Below are positions 16,552 through 23,691 of a DNA stretch of 64,000 bases, in pieces. The first letter of the stretch is position 1, and each line of letters begins with the position of its first letter. The notes below the pieces were generated by a model. It saw only the letters and a program-made list of their open reading frames with translations, was not told the DNA's origin and made no database searches. Made by a program: the position numbers and the translations under genes. Source of the DNA: Clostridiales bacterium. Its GTDB lineage: Bacteria; Acidobacteriota; Aminicenantia; Aminicenantales; UBA8522. The stretch lies in contig JARYMI010000007.1 of the NCBI GenBank assembly GCA_029907205.1, forward strand, positions 1 to 64,000. The letters run 5' to 3'.

Positions 16552-18000
16552 ATGAGAGTCGATCTTGACGACATGGCCAGTCCGAAAATAAAGCCGCCCC
16601 TCCATCCCGAATTCCGCCCCGCTGTCCTCTGGAACAGGGCCTTTCGAGAAATTGTGGAGGGCGGCCGGAGCGAACCCCTGGTCATCGGGCTGGAGAGAGC
16701 TGACGGCTCGGTCTCGCGCCACGAAACTCGAGTATTCCCATCGCATCTATCGGATAATGTGCAATTAGAGGCGACACTCCGCTACGCCGAGCGCCTGGTC
16801 AAGGGCCTGCTCTGGATGCGGGGAGGCTGCAGGGTTATCATCGGCGGCTCCGCTGAGATCGGCCGGGCGATCCGGAAAATCTATTCCCGGCGAGGGCCGC
16901 GAGCTTTTGATGCCGGCTTGATGACCACAGCCTATGGCAAGAAGTTTGTTGTCGAGGTCACATCAGCCGGTTCTGTGCCTCCGGCGCTCGAGAAGACGCG
17001 ACCGCTGGGCCGGCATCTCGACGGCTGTCGCATCGGGTTCGACCTTGGAGCAAGCGACCGCAAAACCTGCGCCGTCATCGATGGCGAGACGGTCTTCAGC
17101 GAAGAAATTCCCTGGGATCCCCGCAACCAGAGCGACCCGGCCTACCATTATCATCAAATCATGTCTGGCCTCCACCAGGCGGCCTCGCGCCTGCCGCGCG
17201 TGGACGCCATCGGCGGCAGCGCGGCCGGCATTTACATCGACAACAAGGCCATGGTCGCTTCGCTTTTCCGCGGCGTCCCCGCCGACCTCTTCAGGAAGAA
17301 AATCAGGAAGATGTTCCTGAGGATTCGGAAGGAGTGGCGGGTGCCGCTTGACGTTGTCAACGACGGCGAGGTCACGGCCCTGGCCGGGTCAATGTCGCTC
17401 AACGCCAACCGCGTCCTGGGCATCGCGTTGGGGTCAAGTCAGGCGGGAGGGTACGTCAACGAGGAAGGTCACATCACCGGCTGGTTGAATGAGCTGGCCT
17501 TTGCGCCCGTCGATTATGACCCCGGAGCGCCTGTCGATGAGTGGTCAGGAGACGCCGGTTGCGGAGTTCAGTATTTCTCCCAACAGGCCGTGTTCAGGCT
17601 GGCCCGCGTCGCCGGGGTTGAGCTCGGGGAAAATCTCTCGCCTGTTGAGAGGCTCGAAGCTGTCCAGGAGCTCCTGGCCAGAGGCGATCGGAGGGCACGT
17701 CAGGTCTTTGAAACAATCGGTGTCTATTTGGGCTACGGCCTTGCCCACTATGCAGATTTCTACGACATCGGCCACGTCCTCATCCTCGGCCGCGTGACAT
17801 CGGGAGAAGCTGGGCCGATCCTTCTTGATAAAGCCACTGAAGTCCTCCGGGCTGAATTTCCCGGGCTGGCTGGGAAGCTGACGCTCCACCTCCCGGAAGA
17901 GGAGAGCCGACGCGTCGGCCAGGCCATGGCTGCAGCCAGTTTGCCTGTTATTCCAGAGGCTGAGAAAACTGAGAGTTCGAGGCGGGGACAAAGCAAATGA
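16552..18000 (+). CDS. ROK-family (sugar kinase-like) protein
   Basis: This protein of about 482 residues has the ASKHA/ROK pattern. It shows a phosphate-binding strand CRIGFDLGASDRKTCAVIDG, a probable catalytic Asp in LDVVNDGEVTALAGS and an adenosine-side glycine motif RVLGIALGSSQAGG. The usual zinc-binding CxCGxxGC motif of ROK repressor-kinases is not seen. An N-terminal region of about 150 residues is extra. I chose the ATG at 16552 because AGGAAG precedes it and it clears the upstream stop. With the PIG-L gene it suggests amino-sugar metabolism (inference). Confidence 0.75.
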   Translation: MRVDLDDMASPKIKPPLHPEFRPAVLWNRAFREIVEGGRSEPLVIGLERADGSVSRHETRVFPSHLSDNVQLEATLRYAERLVKGLLWMRGGCRVIIGGSAEIGRAIRKIYSRRGPRAFDAGLMTTAYGKKFVVEVTSAGSVPPALEKTRPLGRHLDGCRIGFDLGASDRKTCAVIDGETVFSEEIPWDPRNQSDPAYHYHQIMSGLHQAASRLPRVDAIGGSAAGIYIDNKAMVASLFRGVPADLFRKKIRKMFLRIRKEWRVPLDVVNDGEVTALAGSMSLNANRVLGIALGSSQAGGYVNEEGHITGWLNELAFAPVDYDPGAPVDEWSGDAGCGVQYFSQQAVFRLARVAGVELGENLSPVERLEAVQELLARGDRRARQVFETIGVYLGYGLAHYADFYDIGHVLILGRVTSGEAGPILLDKATEVLRAEFPGLAGKLTLHLPEEESRRVGQAMAAASLPVIPEAEKTESSRRGQSK

Positions 18001-18053
18001 AGATTGGTTTCGGCTCGCGATGATAATCTTCCTAAAATAAAAGAGAGAAAAAA

Positions 18054-18908
18054 ATGAAACTAACGCTTAGAAAAGAAGGGCACGAGGTTTTCATCCCAGA
18101 CGCAGCGCTTCTTCCGGGAGCCATCGAGCGCACGACGCACCTGGGAGTTGCCGCGCATCCGGATGACTTAGAGATCATGGCCTACCACGGCATCCTCAAG
18201 TGTTTTGGAAGCCAGACCGACTGGTTTTTCGGGATCGTCGCCACCGACGGCGCAGGGAGCCCTCGCGACGGATTCTACAAACGCTATTCAAACGAGGAGA
18301 TGAAGTCCGTGCGCAAGAAAGAGCAGAAAAAGGCGGCCATGGTTGGCGAATACGGAGGAGTGGCTTTTCTTAACTACACGAGCGCCGAGGTCAAAGACCC
18401 GAATAATCTCAACCCGAAAGAAGACATCGGGTCGCTTCTCAGCCTGGCCAGGCCTTCTATCGTCTACACCCATAATCCCGCGGATAAACATGATACCCAC
18501 GTAGCGGTCGGGCTGAGGACGATCGCGGCCATCCGGGAGCTGCCGGCTGAGCTCAGGCCCGAGAAGCTGTACGGCTGCGAAGTCTGGCGCGACTTAGACT
18601 GGTTGGTGGATGAAGACAAAGTCGGGCTCGACGTCTCCGAGCACCAGAACCTGGCCACGTCTCTCGTCAGCGTCTTCGATTCTCAGGTCTCGGGCGGAAA
18701 AGGGTACGACATGGCCACGATCGGCCGGCGCCGGGCTCACGCCACCTACCACGCCACCCACGCCGTCGATGTCGCCACGTCAATGATCTTTGCCCTGGAC
18801 CTGACGCCTCTCATCACGGATCCTCGCCTGGACGTCAAAGAATTTATCCGCGGCCACATCCAGAGGTTTGCCGCCGACGTGAGCAAGAGGATCGAGAAGC
18901 TGCTTTGA
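18054..18908 (+). CDS. PIG-L/LmbE-family deacetylase
   Basis: This 284-residue protein has the zinc motif AAHPDDLEI near residue 35 and the second metal region THNPADKHDTHVAVG. The family removes N-acetyl groups from GlcNAc-containing substrates such as GlcNAc-inositol, or from oligosaccharides. No signal peptide is seen, so it is probably cytoplasmic. It lies 53 bp after the ROK gene and ends the plus-strand carbohydrate run. Its specific substrate cannot be read from sequence. Confidence 0.88.
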   Translation: MKLTLRKEGHEVFIPDAALLPGAIERTTHLGVAAHPDDLEIMAYHGILKCFGSQTDWFFGIVATDGAGSPRDGFYKRYSNEEMKSVRKKEQKKAAMVGEYGGVAFLNYTSAEVKDPNNLNPKEDIGSLLSLARPSIVYTHNPADKHDTHVAVGLRTIAAIRELPAELRPEKLYGCEVWRDLDWLVDEDKVGLDVSEHQNLATSLVSVFDSQVSGGKGYDMATIGRRRAHATYHATHAVDVATSMIFALDLTPLITDPRLDVKEFIRGHIQRFAADVSKRIEKLL

Positions 18909-18962
18909 TGGGTTGACTCATATGCCGGACGGTTCGCCCGGCGCTTGGCGTTCGGGAAGCCT

Positions 18963-19241
18963 TCACACGAGCCCCATTTTCCTGAGGGCTTCGTCGGCCC
19001 GGGTTGTCTTGGGCGCTTCTTCGGGCAGGTAGAGGATCACGCCGCCCTTGACCGGTCTGATCGAAATCTTCCCCTCTTCGGCCATCCTCGTCGTTGTTTG
19101 GACCGGGTCTTTGCCCTCGAAATATTTCTTGAAGGCCTCGTTAAACCCGCTGTAGACCGAATGTATCCCTCTGTACGGTTCTGTCCTCAATGTCAGGATG
19201 GCTTGCTTGACAAACTCTTCTTCGGATAGTTTTTTGGTCAT
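18963..19241 (-). CDS. Small protein of unknown function
   Basis: This 92-residue protein has no signal peptide or membrane segment. A central YRGIHSVYSGFNEAFKKYF is followed by a basic strand region (GKISIRPVKGGVILYLPEE). A good ribosome site (GAGAGAGGGAG) sits just before ATG, supporting that it is real. No family is recognised. The segment around VYSGFNEAF with GKISIRPVKGG could form a winged-helix-like DNA-binding unit, but this is a guess. It converges with the PIG-L gene. Confidence 0.65.
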   Translation of the reverse strand: MTKKLSEEEFVKQAILTLRTEPYRGIHSVYSGFNEAFKKYFEGKDPVQTTTRMAEEGKISIRPVKGGVILYLPEEAPKTTRADEALRKMGLV

Positions 19242-19402
19242 GTCTCCCTCTCTCCCGGAAATTCACCCAGAAAATTCCTGGGAAAATTAAAGACGCTCGG
19301 CCAGGCCTTTTTTCCCTCTTTGCCTTAAGGTTCATTGCTCTGGCTGATACGGTGAAATTTTTCACTCAGAATATCAATTCGCTCTTTTTAAGTCAAATTG
19401 TC

Positions 19403-19432
19403 TTGTCTTTTCTGGCGCTTTTTCGTTAGAAT
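19403..19432 (+). promoter_or_regulatory. Promoter giving a leaderless mRNA
   Basis: TTGTCT (403-408), an 18-nt spacer and TAGAAT (427-432) are followed by six bases and then the ATG at 19439. Transcription would begin at or next to the start codon. The geometry is the same as that before uppS. Confidence 0.55.
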
Positions 19433-19438
19433 AGGGCC

Positions 19439-19753
19439 ATGGAAACGACGAGCTCATTGCTATGGGACCTTTATGAGAAAGAAAGGACAAAGACGATGAT
19501 CAACAGGTTTTTCCTTGAAGGCCACAAGCCCAAGCAGAGCTTCGAGGATGAGAACACCCTCATCCTCGAGACAGAAGAAGCTTTTCCGACGGTGGAGGAA
19601 GCTGCGGCAAAGGCCAGGGAATATTTCGGCAAAGAAAAAGACCTGGGCTTGATGGTCATTTATACATTGGACGCCGATGGCACGAAAGAAGGCGTCAGGT
19701 TTATCTTCAAGAACGACGAAGGCGACCTCGAGGAATCAGACCTGTACTGGTAA
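19439..19753 (+). CDS. Small protein of unknown function
   Basis: This 104-residue acidic soluble protein has a fold-like pattern: a strand (NTLILETEEAFPTVEEAAAK) with a helix, then LGLMVIYTLDADGTKEGVRF and a C-terminal acidic strand. No family is recognised. Two starts are plausible. ATG 19439 fits a leaderless promoter six bases upstream. ATG 19496 has AAGGA eight bases upstream and would shorten the protein by 19 residues. The conserved-looking part begins after the second start, so the choice is open. Confidence 0.65.
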   Translation: METTSSLLWDLYEKERTKTMINRFFLEGHKPKQSFEDENTLILETEEAFPTVEEAAAKAREYFGKEKDLGLMVIYTLDADGTKEGVRFIFKNDEGDLEESDLYW

Positions 19754-19960
19754 CAAGCAACCGCTGAATCTTCCTTCCTTCTCTTTTAACTGGTAACCGA
19801 TTATCCGGTAAGCCCACGAGGCTCCGCCTTTATTAATCTTACGGCGATTTCTCAAGCTCCTGCCGGCATGTGCATACCGCCCCTTTGCTTTTTTCCATCG
19901 TCACGCATGATAAATCGGGAACGGCACGGGGCTGTTTATGGTTAAGGGCAAGCTCAGCTT

Positions 19961-20467
19961 TCAGGATTTAGGAGAGAGTTTCTTAAAAAGGGAGAGCGAC
20001 TCGGGAAGAAGCTCAGTCGGGCTGATCGGAGTCCATTCGGCGTAGCGGATGAGCCAGCTCCCCGGCCCTCCACTGAGCTCGATGTTGAGCCGGTAGAGGT
20101 CTGGAGAGACGCGGACCAGACGCCGGAGAGCTTCAGCCGCACCCGAAGATAGGGCGATGTCGGCCTTCAGAGTGGCGCGGCTCTGGCCAGCTTCTAGCTC
20201 AACCTCTGCGCTCAGCCGGTTGACGACAATTCCCGTCCGGCCGCTGAAATAGCCGCTGAGAAGATTGCGCAGGCCGGCTTTATTGCGGCCCTCAAAATCG
20301 GAATAATCGTCGGCGAAGGCGGTCATCATCCCCTCGAGCTCTTTTTTCTCGGCTAGGCGCGCCAGGTTGTCGAAAAGTCCAAGAATCCGCTGCTCCTCGG
20401 TATCTTGGCGGCAACTCAAGGAGAGCGCGGAAATGAGTAGGGCTAACAGAAATAAACAGCGTGTCAT
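19961..20467 (-). CDS. Lipoprotein with an NTF2/SnoaL-like domain
   Basis: This protein of about 168 residues starts MTRCLFLLALLISALSLSC, a signal peptide with a lipobox cysteine, so it should be a lipoprotein. The mature part (helices ILGLFDNLARLAEKKELEGM, then FADDYSDFEGRNKAGLRNLL and strands) resembles the NTF2-like fold of small ligand-binding or scaffold domains. A longer frame begins 15 codons upstream, but the signal peptide position supports 20467. Role unknown. The 207 bp between 19754 and 19960 hold nothing recognisable. Confidence 0.75.
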   Translation of the reverse strand: MTRCLFLLALLISALSLSCRQDTEEQRILGLFDNLARLAEKKELEGMMTAFADDYSDFEGRNKAGLRNLLSGYFSGRTGIVVNRLSAEVELEAGQSRATLKADIALSSGAAEALRRLVRVSPDLYRLNIELSGGPGSWLIRYAEWTPISPTELLPESLSLFKKLSPKS

Positions 20468-20593
20468 GCCGGGCCTTCTCCTGGCCTCTTGATGAAGCCT
20501 TTTTGTGCTCAAGCTGGGAGTTTCTGTCTGGCCATGATTGCTAGATTATCTCGCGCAATAATTATCATAGCGACAGGGAGATTTCAAAATAGG

Positions 20594-20668
20594 GGTGAGT
20601 GAGGGGTCTCGAACCCCCAGCCTTCGGATCCACAGTCCGATGCTCTAACCAGTTGAGCTACACTCACC
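20594..20668 (-). tRNA. tRNA-His (GTG anticodon)
   Basis: The minus strand folds as a cloverleaf. Acceptor stem GTGAGTG (667-661) pairs with CACTCAC (601-595). The D-arm contains GTAGCTCAACTGGTTAGAGC. The anticodon loop CTGTGGA sits in stem CGGA/TCCG, giving GTG. The T-arm contains GGTTCGAGACC. The extra 5' G at 20668 opposite C73 at 20594 is the histidine identity pair. CCA is not encoded. A near-consensus promoter lies 20 bp upstream. Confidence 0.95.
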
Positions 20669-20688
20669 GTCGATCGGAAACCAAGGCA

Positions 20689-20717
20689 ATTTTAGCATCT
20701 TCCCCAGATTCTGTAAA
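20689..20717 (-). promoter_or_regulatory. Promoter of tRNA-His
   Basis: On the minus strand TTTACA (712-717), a 17-nt spacer and TAAAAT (689-694) each differ from consensus by one base. Transcription would begin about 14 nt before the mature tRNA 5' end. Confidence 0.65.
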
Positions 20718-20836
20718 TATCGCGTGATCGCTTGATCACCCCGAACGACCGATATAGAATCAGCTGGCGGGTCCTGTCTTGGTCCACACGCCGCGTCCTT
20801 CGCGGGAGGATCTTGTCTTAAATTTGTGAACAAACA

Positions 20837-20890
20837 AAATTCTGGGGACACGATACTCAATTGAGAAATTGAGTTCACGTCCTTAAATTT
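20837..20890. repeat. GGGGACA-type palindrome downstream of era
   Basis: The arms AAATTCTGGGGACACGATAC and TCAATT face AATTGAGTTCACGTCC and TTAAATTT as an imperfect palindrome of about 54 bp. It lies just after the era stop. About 42 bp of it is repeated inside the era reading frame at 21245-21286 with few differences. Read on the minus strand it could be translated as NSISQLSIVSP, but I do not regard that frame as a gene. The rest of 20700-20836 shows only a short duplicated GGCGGGTCCTGTCTT-like segment. Confidence 0.75.
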
Positions 20891-20899
20891 TTCAAAATT

Positions 20900-22003
20900 T
20901 TAGCGCTGGCCTTCGATGAGGTCGAGGATATCGGGGGAGTCACGCCATTTTTCCCTGACCTTGACCTTGAGGTCGAGGAATACCTTGCGGTCGAGGATCT
21001 GCTCGATTTCGCGGCGTGCTTCGATGCCGATCATCTTGATGACGTGGCCTCGGCGGCCGATGACGATCTTGCGGTGGTTGTCGCGCTCGACAAAGATCGT
21101 CGCGCCGATATAAGTAACCTTCCTTCTTTGTTTTTTCTTTCTTGTTTCGGCCGGCCTGGGAGAAGTTTGTCCTGCCAACCTTGCCGGTCTGCTATTTCGA
21201 GCCTGCTCTTCTTGCTTTATCCCTGGCTCTTTGGTTTTTGAAGCAAAATTTGGGGACACGATACTCAGTTCAGAAATTGAGTTCAGGCTTCCAGGTTTTT
21301 CTGGCGCAGCCGTCTTTTCAGCTTCCGTTCCCGCCGGTTCTCCCGCTCCTCTCTCTTCCATCCGCTCGACGAGCACCGCCGTCACGAAGGGCAACTCTTT
21401 CTCCACGCGCCGCAGCAGCTTCTCGCGGATGATCTCGGCCAACTGGAAGCGAAGGGGCAGTTGCGTCACAGTCTCGTCGTCGTAGAGCTGCTCGCCTTCA
21501 GGCAAGTGGGCGTAGATTTCTTTCTCCAGGACCTCGAGGTTCGTGCCCCTTAACGCCGAAATCGGGATAATCTCCTTAAAATCGAGGAGGTCCTTGTATT
21601 TGTCGATGATGAGGAGAATATTCTCTTTCTTAACGATATCGACCTTGTTGATGAGCAAGAAAAGGGGGGTCGTGACTTTCCTGAGCGTCTCGATGACAAA
21701 CTCGTCGCCGTGGCCGAACCTCTCTGTGGCGTCGATGAGCAGGCAGATGAGGTCGCTCGTCTCGAGCGCCGCGTAAACAAAGCTCATCATCCGTTTGTTG
21801 AGCGTATGGAGAGGCTTGTGGATGCCTGGGTTATCGACAAAGACGATTTGACCTTTCTCCGTCGTCTTGACTCCCAGGATGCTGATCCTCGTTGTCTGGG
21901 GCTTGTCGGAAATAATGGCCACTTTCTTTCCGAGGAGAGAGTTGAGGAGCGTGGATTTTCCGACATTGGGCCGGCCGATGAGAGCGACAGTGCCGACCTT
22001 CAT
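20900..22003 (-). CDS. era: GTPase Era with an internal repeat-derived insertion
   Basis: Era binds the 3' end of 16S rRNA and helps assemble the 30S subunit. The protein is 367 residues against about 300 for the family. GTPase motifs are GRPNVGKST (10-18), VDNPG (56-60, usually DTPG) and NKVD (119-122). The KH domain keeps IVIGRRGHVIKMIGIEAR (about 313-330). Between AVLVERMEE and YIGATIFVERD there is an extra segment of about 75 residues (217-295), Pro/Glu/Arg-rich. Its part 238-256 is the translated palindromic repeat. The insertion lies in a hairpin at the edge of the KH domain and keeps the frame. It ends the operon phoH-HDIG-ybeY-corC-era. Confidence 0.95.
   Translation of the reverse strand: MKVGTVALIGRPNVGKSTLLNSLLGKKVAIISDKPQTTRISILGVKTTEKGQIVFVDNPGIHKPLHTLNKRMMSFVYAALETSDLICLLIDATERFGHGDEFVIETLRKVTTPLFLLINKVDIVKKENILLIIDKYKDLLDFKEIIPISALRGTNLEVLEKEIYAHLPEGEQLYDDETVTQLPLRFQLAEIIREKLLRRVEKELPFVTAVLVERMEERGAGEPAGTEAEKTAAPEKPGSLNSISELSIVSPNFASKTKEPGIKQEEQARNSRPARLAGQTSPRPAETRKKKQRRKVTYIGATIFVERDNHRKIVIGRRGHVIKMIGIEARREIEQILDRKVFLDLKVKVREKWRDSPDILDLIEGQR
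21245..21286. repeat. Palindromic repeat copy inside era
   Basis: AAAATTTGGGGACACGATAC and what follows match 20837-20878 at nearly all positions, including the ACTCA..TT / AATTGAGT hairpin. In this copy the outer right arm is missing. It is translated as NSISELSIVSPNF in Era. Confidence 0.8.
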
Positions 22004-23253
22004 CTTTTTTCGCCCTCTTCTTCGTGGCCCGGTTTTTTGGTTTTCCTGACCTTTATTTTTTTGATCCTTTTCTGGTCGACGTCGAGGATTTCGAACGCGA
22101 GCCCCTTCGTCTCGAACGTCTCGCTGCGCTTGGGCAGTCTTCCCAGGTCGTGGGTGACGAGCCCGCTCACCGTGATGTAGTCATCCTCGGCCAGGTCAAG
22201 GTCGAAAAGGTTCTCGATGGACTTGACTTCGACGTCCCCCCGGACGATGAATTCCCCGGGCCCGCTCGGCGTGATCTCGGCCTCTTCCTCGGTGTCGTAC
22301 TCGTCCTGGATCTCGCCGACGATCTCCTCCATCAGGTCTTCCATGGTCACGAGCCCGGAGACGCCGCCGTGCTCGTCTACGACCAAGGCCATCTTGAGCT
22401 TTCTTTTCTGGAACTCCCTGAGAAGCTCAGCGACTTTCATCGACTCGGGGATGAAATAAGCGGGCCGGATGATCGGCTCGATCGGCATCTCCCTGTACCT
22501 GTCGTCCGAGTACTGGAGCAGGTCTTTGGCGATGACCATCCCTTCGATGTTGTCGATCCTGTCCTTGTAAACCGGAAGACGCGAGTATTTTTCCTTCAGG
22601 ATGAGGTCGCGGAGTGCCCCGAGGGTCGCGTCCTTCCTGATGCAGACCATCTCAACCCGCGGCGTCATGATCTCCCGGACGAGGGTATCGCCGAACTCGA
22701 CCACACTCCGGAGGAGCACGCCTTCGTCCTCTTCGATGATGCCTTCTTCCGTGGCCTCATCGATGAAGGTTTCGATCTCCTCTTCGCTGGCCTCGCGCAG
22801 CTCCTCTTCAATCTGCTCTTTCTCGAGCCGGTGGACGAGGAAGATCAACGGCGCGGCCAGCGTCTGGACACAACGGAAGGACGGAAGGAAAAATCCGAGG
22901 ACGGCCTTCTTGTCGAGCGAATTAAGGAGGCGTGGAACGTAGTCGAAGAAGACAAAATAGATGACAAGCGCCAGGAAGAAAAAGCCGAGCGGCCAGAGCC
23001 TTTTTTTCGGCAGGAGGGTCAAAAGATAGACCAGGAAGGCGATGAGGAAGATGACGCGCAGGCTTTCGACGGCGATCTTCGTCTCGTCGTAGCGGTCGAG
23101 CAGGCCCTGCCGAACTTCCTTTTCTTTGTCCTCAAGAAAGCGGCTGAGTGAAATCTTGGAGAACGTGCCGAGCGAGGCGTGAAAGAGAGACAGCGCGAAA
23201 GCGCCGAGAAAAACAAGGCCCAGGCCGGTCCATTTCCAAAATTCTGCTGCCAT
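22000..23253 (-). CDS. CorC/HlyC-type CBS-domain membrane protein
   Basis: This 417-residue protein has N-terminal membrane helices (KWTGLGLVFLGAFALSLFHA, then FLIAFLVYLLTLL and LGFFFLALVIYFVFF) that form a DUF21-like domain. Two CBS domains follow (about 195-320: VREIMTPRVEMVCI, MALVVDEHGGVSGLVTMEDL). A C-terminal CorC_HlyC domain comes next (GEFIVRGDVEVKSIENLF, then YITVSGLVTHDLG). Family members are linked to magnesium export or regulation. Its stop overlaps the era start by 4 bp and it follows ybeY by 24 bp, a widespread gene order. Confidence 0.93.
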   Translation of the reverse strand: MAAEFWKWTGLGLVFLGAFALSLFHASLGTFSKISLSRFLEDKEKEVRQGLLDRYDETKIAVESLRVIFLIAFLVYLLTLLPKKRLWPLGFFFLALVIYFVFFDYVPRLLNSLDKKAVLGFFLPSFRCVQTLAAPLIFLVHRLEKEQIEEELREASEEEIETFIDEATEEGIIEEDEGVLLRSVVEFGDTLVREIMTPRVEMVCIRKDATLGALRDLILKEKYSRLPVYKDRIDNIEGMVIAKDLLQYSDDRYREMPIEPIIRPAYFIPESMKVAELLREFQKRKLKMALVVDEHGGVSGLVTMEDLMEEIVGEIQDEYDTEEEAEITPSGPGEFIVRGDVEVKSIENLFDLDLAEDDYITVSGLVTHDLGRLPKRSETFETKGLAFEILDVDQKRIKKIKVRKTKKPGHEEEGEKR

Positions 23254-23277
23254 GTCTCCTTTTATCCTGATTTCCTT

Positions 23278-23691
23278 TTATTCTTCCTCGACGAGCCTGA
23301 GGACCTTCCCTTCCTCCCCCTCGATTCCCCGGCCGTGGTCGTAGCCTAAAAGATGGAGGAAGCCGTGGATGGTGAGGTGTTTGAGCTCGCTTTCCAGGCC
23401 GTAAGGCTGGGCAAAGCACTGTTTGAACGCCTGCGGAACGGAGATGATGATGTCGCCGAGATAGAACTTCCCGTCAGGGCCCCTCTTACCGACCGGGAAG
23501 CTGAGGACATCGGTAGCCGCGTCTTTTTTCAGGAATTTTCGGTTCAATTTTTTTATCGCTTTCGTATCGACGAAAGAAAGGGTTATCTCCGGGTCTTCGA
23601 GTTCGTACCGTTTGACCAGCGCTCCGAGCAGCTTCCTGAATTTCGCCCGGTTGACGTTGTATTTATGTTGAAGGTTTAGGACTTCGATCAT
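23278..23691 (-). CDS. ybeY: Endoribonuclease YbeY
   Basis: This 137-residue protein carries the zinc motif HGFLHLLGYDHG (HGxLHLxGYDH) that defines YbeY, the RNase involved in 16S rRNA 3' maturation and ribosome quality control. The upstream LSFPVG and LGDIIISV segments match the family. The length is typical. It overlaps the end of the HDIG gene by 29 bp, so translation is probably coupled. Confidence 0.95.
   Translation of the reverse strand: MIEVLNLQHKYNVNRAKFRKLLGALVKRYELEDPEITLSFVDTKAIKKLNRKFLKKDAATDVLSFPVGKRGPDGKFYLGDIIISVPQAFKQCFAQPYGLESELKHLTIHGFLHLLGYDHGRGIEGEEGKVLRLVEEE

Noticed and set aside
19754-19960. Possible riboswitch or small RNA in the 207-bp gap
   Set aside because: Only short GGTAACC/CCGGTAA similarities were seen, with no convincing fold or promoter.
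20645-20878. 77-codon minus-strand frame containing NSISQLSIVSP between era and tRNA-His
   Set aside because: It is the translated palindromic repeat followed by low-complexity sequence and runs into the tRNA gene; no ribosome site.
22024-23151. Plus-strand frame (375 codons) opposite the CorC-type gene
   Set aside because: Antisense shadow of a well-supported gene, with low-complexity acidic composition.
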